A DNA stretch of 64,000 bases from Nymphaea colorata (lineage: Eukaryota; Streptophyta; Magnoliopsida; Nymphaeales; Nymphaeaceae), in contig NC_045139.1 of assembly GCF_008831285.2 (NCBI RefSeq), positions 10,256,704-10,320,703 on the forward strand, written 5' to 3'. Position numbers and translations under genes: made by a program. Under the pieces are notes generated by a model. It had not been told where the DNA came from. It was given only the letters and a program-made list of their open reading frames with translations, and made no database searches. Positions 12,265 through 24,115 of the stretch are shown here, piece by piece. How positions within the stretch are numbered: the first letter of the stretch is position 1; every line of letters starts with the position of its first letter.

Positions 12265-14641
12265 CCCCAACATCACCTGGGTGTACCTTTTTTGGCCTCC
12301 CACCCGCATCGAGGCGATCGCGAGTCCGGGTGCACTCCAGATGCGCACCCAAGCTAGTCAAACAAGAGTCGGGTGCTGTCAGCCGCACCCGACTAAAATC
12401 GTCTTTTTCAGACTCGCACTCGCCGCATTTGACGCGAGTCAGGTGCGGTCAAAGGAGAGTCAGTCTAATATTGTCCAATTTTTAGGTTTTTCTTTTTTTT
12501 TTTAATTTGAACAAAAGCAAAGTCGATTCTGCATCTCCTCTCCCCTTTGCCCGTTTGCTGCAGCCTGTTGCTTTACTCCTTTCCCTTTGCCGTTGTTCCT
12601 CTCGTCTGCGATTTTCTCTTCCACCGGCAACTTCGGGCTTCCTCTCCAATCTCTTTCAATCGAACGGCGTCTGTGGCTTCATCTCCGGCCGACAGCATCA
12701 GGTTTCCTTCTTTCCCTTTGTTTTCTTACCCTAAAACCCCCTTTCCCTACATGCTTCTCTTTTTTTTGCTGTTGTTCGTGCAATTTTAGGGTTTTTTGTT
12801 TTTCGTTGTCTCGTCTGCTTCTCTTTTGTTGTATTTGTACGTTTTCTTTTCCCTTTTCTTATTTGGATTAATTGATTCGATTTCTTGTGTTAGCATTAAC
12901 GAGTAACAACATTTTGATGAATGATTCTGGTGTATCATCTGAATTTCAAATCTTAGTGGATACCTCTTTAGGCACCAAGCCCTGTGGTCCCATTTGCTGA
13001 TGGCCTAGGAACACTGCAAATATGCTCAAGTATGTTCTGTTAACCTAACAAATGATCTCTAATGGCTCCATCGTATGCATGTTTGTGTAGGATAGACTAC
13101 TATACTAATCTAGTAATTTTTGTGTGTTTTAGATTATCTATGGGAGATTATAGGACCTCGGTTTTGCTATTTTGTATGTTCATGTTCATTGAAATGGTAA
13201 AATGAAAGCTAAGCAGACAAAGTAAAATGGCTGCAAAAAGGGTACTCTGTCTCATCTACAAAATTTCACTGCTTGCTTGTGTTGAGCAGTGCTGAAGAAG
13301 CCTTCATTTGTATATAGCTGTGAACAGCCTTTCACATGAAAGTCTTGGAAATGGGTTGTTAGAAGACTTGACCTGTTATATAATTAAGTTCTTAAAAAAA
13401 TTATCAAATTAAAAATCCTGTGGGCTTTAAAAAGGGTGCTATTGTGGTGCAAGGTGACTAGAACACCCCTGATTTGTAAAAATGGTGCAACCGGGCCGCT
13501 CTAAATAATACCTATTTTGCCTATCAAGTGTGGTTGTGGTATGTGACGACAACTTTGAGAAGTTTATGGATGGAGACTAAGAACTAAAAGATTTGCCATA
13601 AGCACTTGTCCAAGTTCAATTATAGGGTTCTTGGGTGGTTTGAATGGTTATGGTGTGTTTCTCTGCTAATGCAAAAAGCAAAGATAATACTTGCATTTCT
13701 TTTTCCTAGTTGTAGAAGTAGGGGCATCTCTATGGAGCTAGATCTCGGAGTTCAATGGATGATTAATTTAACTGAAATATTAGGGTAGACCATATCATTC
13801 TTTTCAGAAATCGTCATAGTAGCAAGTACAATCCTCAAAATAGGCATCTAGCCAAGGGTCCAGAGATGGGTCTAATAGTGGTAGAAGGCTTCCATCCATG
13901 TTAAGTGTTTCTGTGATATTTGTGCTTCATTATGTCGATGCATCACTATTCTTTGTGTTTATTGGGGATAATCTTGTTGAAAGGGATCTGAGGGGGGATG
14001 TTTTGTACAAATAAGTGGGCTGGCACTAATTTGGAATTTATGTTTGAAAGATCATGTGATCGTATATTAATCTTATATCTCTCCCCATTTCTTGGATTGA
14101 ACTTGATACACTTATTTATAGGCATTCATTGCTAGATGTGAACTTCCATTTCACGTCTGAAATCTGACTAAAAGTGATTCAGTGAACTATGCAAACTATC
14201 TATTCTTAAATTTGTTATATTTGAACTTTTCTATTTTGAACTTTGAAGGTAAAACCATAAAAGATGGCAAATAGAACGAAAGGAAAAGAAGTTGTTTCAG
14301 ATTCTCCTGCAATAGGTTCTTCATCTAATGTGAATGTGGATGAAGGTGATGTTTCAAAGTTTTCTACAATACCTAGTGAAGCATTTGCATATGAAGAACT
14401 AATGATTGATAATGATATCATGATTAGCAAATTTTAATTTTGATCTTGTAATTTAATAATTTTGTGGTATATAGACAATTTTTTATCATATATATTATAT
14501 ACATATTATTATTATTATTATAAATTAATAATAATAATAATAAAATACTCTCACCGCACCGCCGCACCTAAATTTTTTGAGATGTACCGTGCCCGCACCC
14601 ACACCGGCACCCGCTCCCCTCACTCAGGTGACATAGCCCTG
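12265..14641. mobile_element. Non-autonomous hAT-like element inserted in the 3' LTR
   Basis: The LTR sequence of element II runs without interruption where this copy jumps from GCATTAGCC (12253) to CCCAAAGAGTATTTGCAGG (14648), so about 2.4 kb is inserted. The two ends are GC-rich and roughly inverted: TCACCTGGGTG near 12273 and, reversed, TCACCTGAGTG near 14626. Arrays of GCACCCG/CGGGTGC motifs lie just inside both ends, a common subterminal pattern in plant hAT elements. The left part (12530-12870) looks like a pyrimidine-rich 5' leader with a splice-like CAG/GTTTCC. A 57-codon ORF lies at 14264-14437. Exact ends and target duplication are uncertain. Confidence 0.55.
14264..14437 (+). CDS. 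57-codon open frame inside the hAT-like element, unknown
   Basis: It starts ATGGCAAATAGAACG and encodes a Ser/Asp/Glu-rich peptide with a Lys-rich start (MANRTKGKEVV) and an acidic hydrophobic tail (EELMIDNDIMISKF). I recognise no domain. The tail and its position near one end suggest a terminal exon of a former transposase or of a captured gene. No coding evidence exists beyond the open frame. Confidence 0.2.
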   Translation: MANRTKGKEVVSDSPAIGSSSNVNVDEGDVSKFSTIPSEAFAYEELMIDNDIMISKF

Positions 14642-14799
14642 CCCACACCCCCAAAGAGTATTTGCAGGGCTAATGGCAAATCCCACTTAGTCAAAACCTA
14701 TTAAAAAAATAAAAATAATTCAAAATTACTTAGAATTTGCATCAAAATGTTATGAAATTAAAAAAAATTCAAATTTTGAGTTTTGGTTCCAAAACTCTC

Positions 14800-14807
14800 T
14801 ATAAATA
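14800..14807 (+). promoter_or_regulatory. LTR TATA box, element I
   Basis: TATAAATA lies in the conserved sequence AAAACTCTC-TATAAATATCCCC. The matching site in the element II LTR is TATAAAAA at 58715. It is followed by a CT-rich leader, as expected for the U3/R boundary. Confidence 0.6.
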
Positions 14808-16167
14808 TCCCCACAATCATCTCTCTTGGGCATGAGCCAGACTTTGGGGAACCTATAGTGCATTCTCACATGAAGACTTAGAGTTTTCTCTTAGCTCTCT
14901 TTCTCCATTTCTCTCATCTTCTTTCCTTCCCATTCCTCTTCTCTTTGAACCTTGGGAGCAAACTTCTCCAAATTCCAATTCTTCAAGAGAGCACAAGGAG
15001 ATTTCTTGGAGCAATATCTTCTTCATTTTGGAGTTTCACTCAAGGCGAATCTAGGATCATCCAAAGAAAGGGTATTCATTTTCCTAAAATTATTCTTGTT
15101 TGAGGTATGTAACCAACATCTGAATCCTTTTTTTTTTCCTACTCTTTCTCTTCTTCACCTCCCCATCGCCATATAAGATAACACTCAAACATTCACTTTG
15201 GAGTTAAGAGCTATTCTTGACTACACTGGGAGCATAAGAAGTTGGAATGATATTTCATTTTATGATTGAAACATGTTCTTTCTTTTCTTGAATGTTGCTT
15301 TATTTTGGTTTCGTTACTTGCTCTCTTGTTCATCTCCCCATGGCCATATAAGATAGCACTCAAATCTCATTTTTGGAGTCAAGAAACTATTCTTGAGTAC
15401 ACCGAGAATATGAGAAGACAAGATGATATTTTAATTTATGTTTGGAACATGTTCTCTCTTTCCTAGAATGTTGCTTTGTTTTGGATTATTATCCATGCAT
15501 AGTTGATTGATTTTTTCATTCATATATGAATGAACATGAGAATGAGTGCTTGGGTTGAGATTCTTCTCTATTATTATGTTGATGTTTGAGGTTGAGATTT
15601 GTCCAACCTGGGAAAACCCTCACGAATATGTACATGTTAATATATATTTTCATATCATTCTTACATTTAGTTTTCTTCTTAATCACCTAATTAGGAACCC
15701 TAATGAGTGTCTTATTATGTTGCTTGATTTTCTTCCATATCCAACGATAGAAGAAACATATTCCTTTATAACAAATGAAATAATTATGTTTTATGTTCAC
15801 ATATAAAAATGTTTGAAGTTGTGCACTTCAAAAGAATTTCAAAAGCAAAAACCCTCTCTAAAGAGGCTTTGGAGGCCTAGCTTAGGCTCTTGCATGAGCC
15901 TAAGTTCCTCTTCGGCCTACATAAAAATTGAAGTCAAATATTTTAAGTTATTTCTTGATTTTTAAATTTCATGAAGACACATACGTATACATGTTATATA
16001 CGTATATGTGCACATGATGGTGTTCTTCATCATTCTCTCTCTAGGTTTCCATATTTTATTTTACAAATTTACATATACACATGAATGCATATATATATGT
16101 GTTCTATTTTCTCTCTCTAGAATCTTTTATTTCTATTTTCAAGTTAAATGTCATCTCCTAAAAATTT

Positions 16168-16222
<55 letters not shown>

Positions 16223-17297
16223 ATATATATTCTTTATTTCTTTTCCTCTAAAATCTCTCTTTTTCTTCAAATCAATATCATTTTTTATAAACTTTCATAT
16301 ATCTGTACACGTATATGGGCATCTCTATCTCTTTTATGAACTTCTTTTTCCTCTCTATTTAAGTTAATACTTCATTTTCAAAAGCTTTCACAGACATATA
16401 TATATATATATACGTACATACATACATATAGAGATACATATCTCCCCATCTTTTAAAACCTTTCGTTTAGTGATCTTTGATTTTTTTTTCACTCTTTCTT
16501 TCGATGGAAGTATTTCATCTTTTCTATTATTTTGGATATTTTTCTCCAAAAGATCTAAGGTTTTAATTGTCGACTTTATTAAGACCAAAAAATCAAGTAA
16601 TGACTCAATATTAGAATCATGCTTGATAGTGTACAATCTCATTCTATTTTCAAAAACTTTTCTCTTTTCATAACAGTATTTATAACAATCTTATAAATAA
16701 AAAAAAGAAATTTAGATGTATGTAATGATAAGAATGTTTCTAGATGAATGTTGTCGTATGAATGAATTATTCTCTTCTAATAATGTAGGATCAATGCATT
16801 CACACTCACTTAACATCACTTATGATCACAAGCACCTCTCCAAAAGAGCTTAAGCAAGATAAGACGGAGCTCTAACTAAATAGTAACTGAATTAGAGCAA
16901 AGTCTCAAACCTACTTAACTTCTTAAGAGAACACTAAAGTGATTTCAAAAAGAGATCTTCAATGTTTTTTAAATGATATTTGTAAAAATCTTCCAATTCA
17001 GGATTTTACTCAAAATCAAAGCAAATGACTCATCAAAAAACATTGTCAATAATTTGAAATATAAAGTCTTCAATATTTTCTCAAACACCTGACCACATTC
17101 AGAATGAAAATGATGTATAAGCCAAAACGAAATGCATCAAAGATAAGCATAACCCTTGGATTGATTACCCCCGATAAAGGCGCGGGGAACGGTTGATCAT
17201 CGTACCGACGGGCCAGTCCCTTTCTCTCTCATTTTCAAAATAAAATCTCATTTTTCTAAAGCACTCCAAAACAAAAAATTTGTTGAGGATGCGAACA

Positions 17298-17825
17298 ACC
17301 ATTAATGATGTGTTCTAGCTGAAACAATAGTACATATGAATTTCTCTTTCACACCATACTATGCATACCTAGCTCACACTTGTGATCATCAAGCATTTCA
17401 ATATCCAACTGAGCATGCTTTAACTGCAATAAAGATAAGTTGTTAGCTAAAGCAAGAATACAACCCAAATGACTTTCTATCATGAAGTTGGCAACCTAGT
17501 GATGTACAAAACTTTGACCATCATGTAATCCACTAAGAAATTATAGTAGCCAGTGGAAGACTTTGACCAATCCGTCCATATGCACTTTGTAGGCTGTGCA
17601 TTTACACAAACTTGTATGGGAAGAAAATCTGGCATATTTTGTTTCCCTTGATTAGAGCTTGATTTTCTTTATTTTCTAGACTAATTCACTTTACATGTGT
17701 TTTGCATTTGAGAAATTAGTGTGGGATACATTAACATGTCGACATATCACACAAATAAAATGAGACAAAGTCTATAAAAGATGATATGAAGCTTCGTACA
17801 CCTGCTGCAAACGAGCAAGCGCTGG
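17298..17825. other. Unassigned sequence after element I
   Basis: Ordinary AT-rich sequence with no coding pattern or repeat I can identify. The five bases after the LTR (ACCAT) would be the target duplication, but the 5' end of the element is outside the window so this cannot be matched. Confidence 0.4.
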
Positions 17826-17837
17826 CCGATTGCAATT

Positions 17838-18600
17838 GGCTTGTTGCAATCCCGATGCTGTCACATACACGGTGCTAATAGATTCACTTGGTAAAACTGA
17901 TCAGATATTATAAGCTGCAGATGTGCTGCTAGAGATGATTGATTTAGGAGTGAAGCCGACATTACACTATATTTAATGCATTGCTTTGTGGGTATGCAAA
18001 GGCCGGGATGCATGAGGAAGCTAAGAGAACTTTCGAGCGGATGGTGAGCTATGGAATAAAGCCTGATTCATTAGCCTATTCAGTCGTGTTGGATGTAATA
18101 TTGAGGTCCAATGATACTGCAAAAGCTTTGATTATGTATCAGCGAATGCTTAGAGATGGTTTCAGGCCAGACATATACATTCATGATACAGATGTTTGCC
18201 AAAGAAAACAAACATAGAGATGTGGAGAGAATGATCCAGCATTTCATGGAAATTCATAGTATTGATCCAAATGAAATCTGTACCATTCTTGTTAATACAC
18301 AATGCTATGATCGCACCTTTGAATTCTTGAAGATTGCTGTAAGACGGGGCACGGAGCCTGGTCAGAATAACTTGTTATCTATCTTGAATTCACATCTTTC
18401 ATTGAACAGACACACGGATGGAGAAGAACTCATTAATTTTCTAAAAGAGAAAGCACCAGCCACTTACTCTTTAGTGCGTGAGGCATTGATCCTTGTGCAC
18501 AGTAAATCTCATTGTTTGGAAGCTGCTATGGAAGAGTATTATCAACTTCGTGGCATTGGTGATGTTAGCGTTGCTGTTTATGAATGTCTGATCATATACC
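17838..18600 (+). pseudogene. PPR gene fragment, EMB1270 (At3g18110)-like
   Basis: The reading NPDAVTYTVLIDSLGKTDQI (17848 on), ALLCGYAKAGMHEEAKRTFE (about 17975), GIKPDSLAYSVVLDVILRS and MLRDGFRPDIYI gives two to three P-class pentatricopeptide repeats. A non-PPR tail follows with EICTILV, NLLSILNSHLS and LVREALILVHSK, in the order I recall for chloroplast EMB1270-type PPR proteins (RNA processing). A stop at 17911, a frameshift near 17970 and another near 18175 break it. Homology ends at about 18597, so only part of the gene is present. The surrounding DNA has no matching upstream exons: this is a transposed or relict fragment. The PPR call is firm, the EMB1270 match less so. Confidence 0.82.
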
Positions 18601-19019
18601 CATGCAAAAGAAACCATATAAACTTTACCAAAAATAACACTCTCAACTTTAATATGTTAATGCTAGTCAATTTCACATACAACCAGGATAGCTAAAGCCT
18701 AGAGCCAATCGCAAGCAAACACACGGAAAATTTGGCAGTTCAAAATTTCAGCTGCTAAGGGCATGAACCAAATTCCCAGAAAACCTCAGATACCAATTCC
18801 GACAAAACCACAGAGCACACAGCCAACATAATACAATTTCCTCAATTAAATGCAATTAAGACAAGCACCAATTTTTCAAATGCCTTCTTGACCACCTCCA
18901 CCAAGTCTACCCGACATCATAAACTTTTAGCTGGGTTCTTCAGTGGAAAACAAGTTTTCATCAAATCCAAACTGCCAAACATCATATGTTAATTCTGGCT
19001 TTCTTTTATCATCTAATAA
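18601..19019. other. Spacer between the two gene fragments
   Basis: Purine/AT-rich, no ORF of note. The text CAGCTGCTAAGGGCATG... and ACCACCTCCACC look intron- or UTR-like, possibly carried along with one of the fragments. Confidence 0.3.
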
Positions 19020-19574
19020 ATGATGCAGACACTAGCAAAATTTTTTGGAGGGCAGTGGATAAGGTTGTGGTTGAAAGAGATAAAGAGAAAGAGGAAGGAA
19101 GAAACTAGACTCCGAAAAGCAGAGGTGCATGCGGCTATATCAGTTGGAGGTGTGGCGGCAATACTTGCAGCAGTTGCGGCAGAAAACATCAGAAAGAGTA
19201 ACTGTGATCAGCGTCAACAGAAACGGCAGGGCAAAGATGATGAGGAAGAGACCAACAATGCCAGAGATGCAGTTCTGGCCTCTGCTGCTGCTCTTGTCGC
19301 AGCTCAGTGCATGGAAGTGTTTCAGACCATGGGTGCCAAAAAAGACCAACTGGGATCAGCAATAGGATCTGCATTAACAGCTAAAGATGTTGGCAACATC
19401 ATTACTCTCACTGCAGCAGCTGCTACATGTAATGAAAATCAAAAGCATTTCACGTTTTGCAGGACACTAACACTCAAACAGGCAATTAACATGATCAAAT
19501 CAGACAAAGGGAGGATAGTTCCCATTCCTAAAATGAGGCACTCCATTACCATCTCAATGGCATCAAACATATAA
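19020..19574 (+). pseudogene. VAN3-binding-protein-like (DUF828, auxin canalisation) gene fragment
   Basis: The 184-codon frame contains LWLKEIKRKRKEETR (about residues 16-30), EVHAAISVGGVAAILAAVAA (35-54), ASAAALVAAQCMEV (87-100) and NIITLTAAAAT (126-136). These are the successive helices of the DUF828 region of FORKED/VAN3-binding proteins, which act with the ARF-GAP VAN3 in vesicle traffic and vein patterning. A 34-nt segment at about 19428-19461 has GT...AG ends and interrupts the family alignment before TLTLKQ; it may be a shrunken intron. The PH domain that normally follows is absent, as are upstream exons. The start Met is arbitrary. I judge it a non-functional fragment, though it is open throughout. 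Confidence 0.72.
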
Positions 19575-20420
19575 TACATAAAAGTATGCACCCTTCACAC
19601 AACAACAAGGAAAACATGGAAAAAAATTTCACATCCGTACATGGAGAAGACAAGAAAGTGTGAAGAACAATAGAGTGTATAGCTTTTAAGGGAAAAAGAT
19701 AGAGGACCTTAGCATTAAGACAATGGACTGTCTAGAAAATCAAAGTTTAACATTCAGACAATGATTGCCTACCAGGATGAATTCCACAGATGAATTTGCA
19801 GAAGCAACCAAAATGAAACCTGCCGCTGAAGCAAGATAATAGAGAAAGCTAAGCCTCAAACGATTCAAATGCTTCTCAAGGATTCATGAACAATAAAAAC
19901 AAACTAAGAACTATTGAAGCATAGAGAAGGGGCTTGAATGGGTGAACACCACGGAGAGCCTCAAAGATGTGATAAAGAGGCATTACCCGAAGATTACAGA
20001 AACATGGCTGAACGACTCTAGTGCAAGGTTTTAGACCATTCAGGTCCCCCTGTTGTGAAGGTGGAGAAGGATCTGTGATGGATAAAACGAGAGAAAGATG
20101 GATGTAGACAAACCTTAGCACTCACACCATCCGTGAATCCCTGGAGACGCTTGGAAGTTTTTGGCTGCCGTGCAGGTTTCAGGCCAGTTGCCCATTTTTT
20201 CTCTTGTTTGAAACCTAAAAAATCATTGTTTGGTGTTGGGTAGTGTAGGGAAGACGTGTTTGAGGAAGAAACGAGAGAGAGACAGGCAAACAACCAATAA
20301 TATCCAATAACGTACCAATAACATACATGAAACACCAATAGAAAGAATTTTTTTTTAGAAACAAAGGGGAATGGGCGGGAACCTTCTTCATCTCCATTTT
20401 TACATTTTTTTAACATATGC
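19575..20420 (-). other. Possible 5' exon and leader of an unidentified gene fragment
   Basis: On the - strand, sequence around 20140-20260 reads like a first coding exon (KKWATGLKPARQPKTSKRL) ending at a good splice donor, GATG/GTGAGTGC, near 20141. The upstream part (20250-20400) is CT-rich like a leader. No later exon is recognisable, and I cannot name the product. Confidence 0.25.
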
Positions 20421-21955
20421 TTGATTTCTTAATATTTTTCAAATTATTTTTTATAATCAAAATACATTTTAAATTAGGAACAGTTGGGCCCATTTCAACG
20501 TACATGATGATCTCTTATTGAGAATTATCAAATCAGATGACCCATATTATTTCTCATTTTAAAAAAACATTATTTATTATTTTTTCTCATTTAATTGAGT
20601 TAATTAAAATAATTTGTGTTACATCAAAGAGTGTTCAATGATATATCAGATAATTTATTAGTCCTCTTAGCTTTATCAAAATAGGTGTTTTTTTACACAA
20701 AATTGTCTGTTTAATCTAATGATATATCATATAATTTATTAAATCGAACAATTTGTTGTTTTCCTACTAGTTAAATGTTTTTGTTTTCAAATTTGTGAAT
20801 TATGTGTTATATATCAAATAATTAAGACATTTGGATAAATTTTATGATTATACAAAATAATTTACTTTATTGATTAAATACGTAATTGATAAATTTGATA
20901 AATAAAACTTTTTTATGAGTTCAGTAGTTTTTTCATATTAAATATATTTATTTGATATTATGCACAGTGAAGATGCTTTCAACTTAAAATGAATATCATA
21001 ATGCATTTAAGATTTTCTATTTATTATAAAATATTTTTTTTAAGTTGGTTTTAAAAAAAGTATATTTTTTGCTATCAACTTTTTTTTTTAATTTTCATAA
21101 GAAACATTGATTAACATATCACATTTACAAGCTCAAATTGCACAAACATAATTATACTAATTAAAGTGCATTGTTTGGTACTTTTGTTCAAGAAGTAACT
21201 TGTTTGGTTTCTTTCAAATTCTGACTTTATGAGTCTCGAAAATTCGAAATTGGTCCACTGCTAGATAACTAAAAAAAGCACCATAAGCTTATGCTAGAGT
21301 CACCAAACCATGGCTTTGCGATAATTGTCACTAATGCTTTGTGGCAAGGTATTTTTAGGGGTAGTCTTTTAAACAAATTTGTCATCAGACAATATTTGGT
21401 GGCCGACTGATTTCAATTCCTCGAGGTCTCTCATACATCAATGCCAATAATTTTTTTGAAACCTGCCATTTTTCAAATATATAATATAGCTATTTTTGAA
21501 ACCAATTTGACATAACGGCCCATTAAAAAATTTATAGCTCTAAAAGTGTCTTTTTCATATTTTTAAAAATGTCCATTTTGTTGAATTTCTTGATTGAAGT
21601 TTTCTTTATTATTTCTAATTAAATAAATAAATTATTTAAGATATCCTGCTTAGTTGATGCCTTAACTATAATAGTTTGCTTGATTACAAAAAAATGTTTA
21701 ATTAAATACAATATTAATTAATTAATTAGTTTTATATGATATAGTTTTAAATATTTTAAGTTAAATGGTGTATATGATAACTATAGGGTAATAGGGCTAT
21801 TGTTATATGCAACTCCATGGACATCATTAGCTCTTAGTTAGATTATACCTTCATATAAAATTAATGTTCTTCTTGTGTCATGATGTTAAGTTAGTGTCTT
21901 TGACTAAACCTTTTGCCTAAACATCATATCATTGTCATATGTCGCAACTTCAAAA
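20421..21955. other. AT-rich intergenic DNA
   Basis: Strongly AT-rich, without long open frames or recognisable repeats. Nothing supportable. Confidence 0.5.
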
Positions 21956-21969
21956 ACTACGTCACCAAC

Positions 21970-22205
21970 TCAAGCTCTCACGGTTCGGATTCGGATATTA
22001 GGCGATTTGGATTTCAGCTCTCGATGTTCGAATTCAAATATCGAGTTATAATTCAGATTCAAATATCAACGCATGGTTCGGATTCAGATATTAGGTTATA
22101 GTTCAGATTTGGATGTCAGGATATAGTTCAAATTCAGATATACTTGTTGAGAGAGTTAGTATCCGATCATATATTTATTTAAAACCGAATCCGAATCCGC
22201 ATCCA
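21970..22205. repeat. Degenerate array of TTCGGATTCGGATAT-type units
   Basis: About eight imperfect copies of TTCGGATTCGGATAT(T/C)(A/G)GG, spaced 20-35 bp, end with the complementary ACCGAATCCGAATCCGCATCC at 22182. Such arrays occur near the ends of some plant DNA transposons; no ends were found here. Confidence 0.6.
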
Positions 22206-22322
22206 ATTGGATGTTATTTCTTAAATCTGAATCTGATTTTTTTAATTGGATGTTAAATTGCTTACCATATTCGATTTTTTAAAAGCAATTCGAGCAAATA
22301 TGCCGCAGGTTGTAATCATAAA

Positions 22323-23344
22323 GGGGCTGTTTGATGGCAGGAAATTTAGAAATGGAAAAAAATTTCCAGAAAAAAATTTCTGGAAATGATGAATAGGAAA
22401 TAAAATTCCAATGTCCAAACCCACCTTCTGTTTGTTACACAGGAATTATTTTTCTGAAAAAAATTTTCTTTGTTTGATGAAAAAAAATTGGAAAAGAAGG
22501 AAGAGGAAGACGACGACGGTTCTGTGCCTGAGGAGAGGCAGAGGACGACTGTGTGCCTGAGGAGAGAAAGATGACGACTGTGTGCCGGAGGAGAGGTGCT
22601 GGGTGAGGACGATGCCCTTTCCTTCTTTCTTCCTCTTTTCCCTTTCTTCCCTTTCCCCTTCTTTCTTCCTCTTTCCCCTTTCTTCCCTTTTCCCTTCTTT
22701 CTTCCTCTTTCCCCTTTCTTCCCTTCTTCCTCTTTCCCTTTTCTTCCCTTTCCCCTTCTTTCTTCCTCTTTCCCCTTTCTTCCTCTTTCCGCGATGGCCT
22801 TCTCCTCTTCCGTTACCTCTGTGTTGGGCCCTGGCGGCGACGACGACTCGCTGCCGGAGAGGGAGAGGTTGGAGAAGGCGGTGGTGGGGGAGAGAAGGAG
22901 CTGCTGAGATAGAGGGGAAGGGTGGGGCGGCCGGAGCGCCGCGATGCTGAGCTTGATATCGAGCTTCCTTAAGCCCTGCCGCCTCTCGTGGAGCTTGAAG
23001 GCCGGCCGTCGGGGGCCGACATCACCGGGCGCCGCCGCCGAAACTTGAAGAAGGGGAGAGCGAGAGAGCAGCTGGAGAGAGCGAGAGGAAGAGGAGGCTG
23101 CGGGGAGCGGGCGAGAGAAAGACACGGGCGAGAGGAAGCGAGAGTGCCCTAACGGGCAAAAAAATTTTTCTGGAAAAAAATTTCCACCCCTCCGGGTGGA
23201 AATTTTTTTCTAGAAAAAATTTTCGAAATCGACCGTAACGGTCGATTTTTTTTTTCCGCGTTTGATAAACCGGAAAAATTTTTAAGATTTGATTTTTTTT
23301 TTCTGTTGCTACAGTATATTTTCGGCGTATCAAACGCCCCCAAA
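22323..23344. mobile_element. 1.0-kb element with inverted GGGGC(T/G)GTTTGAT termini
   Basis: The left end GGGGCTGTTTGATGGC (22323) and the reversed right end GGGGCGTTTGATACGCC (23344) form terminal inverted repeats. Just inside lie long palindromes: TTTCCAGAAAAAAATTTCTGGAAA at 22364-22387 (ends of a perfect-looking inverted repeat) and a hairpin centred on CCACCCCTCCGGGTGG at 23195. Short AAA flanks may be the target duplication. The middle is GC-rich with a 38-bp triplicate (22512-22590) and a pyrimidine tract. A 259-codon - strand frame (22346-23125) spans it; its Lys/Glu/Gly-rich middle comes from the pyrimidine repeat, so I do not call it a gene. Superfamily uncertain (PIF/Harbinger- or hAT-like MITE). 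Confidence 0.55.
22615..22790 (+). repeat. 176-nt uninterrupted polypyrimidine tract
   Basis: Every base from 22615 to 22790 is C or T. It consists of about five units of roughly 35 bp built from CCCTTTCTTCCCTTTCC and CCTTCTTTCTTCCTCTTT. Mirror symmetry within the units would allow triplex (H-DNA) folding. Confidence 0.95.
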
Positions 23345-23782
23345 GTGAATTTTCCCGACATTGATTGCATGCCTTCCAAAGTCATTACCTAGGAGAAGGG
23401 CAGGTGGTGGCTGAGAACTTCCTTTCCTGACATTTATGAAAAGTTGGCAAAGGCGATGTTCGACTACTTACCCACCGCCCACTGCCATTTGTGATATTTA
23501 TTTAGATCATGTAATAGTGCCTCTTCGTTAATGTGCATGTTTGGTGTAAGTAATTCATTTAACACTGCTTTCACTTACATTTTTTATTTCTGTAGTAGTC
23601 GCATCATTGAAAACTTCATTCATGCTTCTTCTTTCTTTAATGTTGCTTTTTTGCGATACTAAGAGGTCAATATATTGCCCTCACTGGAGGTACATATTAA
23701 TTGTTTATTCACTTTACTGACAATTCAATGCTCCAATTGAGTTATTGCCATCTTGGACAAAATAATTTATGTAATATATTGT
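23345..23782. other. Unassigned intergenic DNA
   Basis: No open frame or repeat recognised. If the inverted duplication continues past element II beyond the window, its partner would lie there. Confidence 0.4.
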
Positions 23783-24023
23783 CCTCAAAATTCAAGGTCC
23801 AATTGGTTAGTGGTACCTTAGCTTCAGTTATTTTAGAATAAGAAAAATAAGTAAACATGATAACAGGATAGTGATAATATGTTAGTCCTTGTCCCGAGTG
23901 ATGCCTAATTGGGATTAAAAGGTTCATTATAATGGATAAACAGCCAACAGACAATATGCCATTTTGAGAGAGAGGAACATGTCTAAGGACTAGTATTAAA
24001 TATTCAGATTAAGGCTTTTCAAA

Positions 24024-24115
24024 TGTATCTAATAGAATTGGAACGATACGGAGAAGATTAGCATGGCCCTTGTGCAAGGATGACATGCACAAATTAAAGA
24101 ATGGTCCAAATTTTT
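24024..24115 (+). pseudogene. U6 spliceosomal snRNA pseudogene
   Basis: AATTGGAACGATAC-GGAGAAGATTAG (24035-24060), CATGGCCCTTGTGCAAGGATGACATGCA and AATGGTCCAAATTTTT follow the U6 core from about nt 15 to the 3' T-run. The 5' stem (GTCCCTTCGGGGACAT) is missing, the invariant ACAGAGA box reads ACGGAGA, and two CGCA sites have become TGCA, as after CpG decay. No USE and TATA pair typical of plant U6 promoters is seen upstream. It falls in a segment missing from the matching place in the right arm. Confidence 0.88.

Larger units (their letters stand above)
1..17297 (+). mobile_element. Decayed Ty3/gypsy (Tat-lineage) LTR retrotransposon I, with nested insertions
   Basis: The order of parts on the + strand is 5' LTR end, extra ORF, gag, protease, RT, RNase H, archaeal-type RNase H, integrase, tandem repeat, 3' LTR. 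A second RNase H (DEDD motifs near 9330-9690) between RT/RNase H and integrase is the known hallmark of the Tat branch. Every coding domain is broken by stops and frameshifts, so the element cannot move by itself. LTR identity is supported by four copies of the same LTR sequence in the window: 1-767, 11482-17297, 58192-61668 and inverted at 5484-7530. The 5' LTR begins before the window. Confidence 0.88.
11482..17297 (+). repeat. 3' LTR of element I, split by a hAT-like insertion
   Basis: The start (TGTTATCACTTCAA) aligns with the start of the element II LTR (TGTAATCACCCCAA at 58192), whose boundary is fixed independently by the inverted duplication. The end is GGATGCGAACA at 17297. Without the 2.4-kb insert the LTR is about 3.4 kb, unusually long but in range for Tat elements. 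It contains a promoter at 14800, two of the 173-bp internal repeats (15155-15470) and TA-rich microsatellites. A weak polypurine-like stretch (AAAGTTGGGCATT) precedes it. Confidence 0.82.

Noticed and set aside
12507-12871. Three overlapping Ser/Phe/Pro-rich frames
   Set aside because: Pyrimidine-rich leader-like sequence within the hAT-like insert; no frame is favoured and no domain seen.
22346-23125. A 259-codon frame on the - strand
   Set aside because: Its length comes from the 176-nt purine/pyrimidine repeat and GC-rich flanks inside a TIR element; no domain, and its C-terminal end runs through the element's palindrome.
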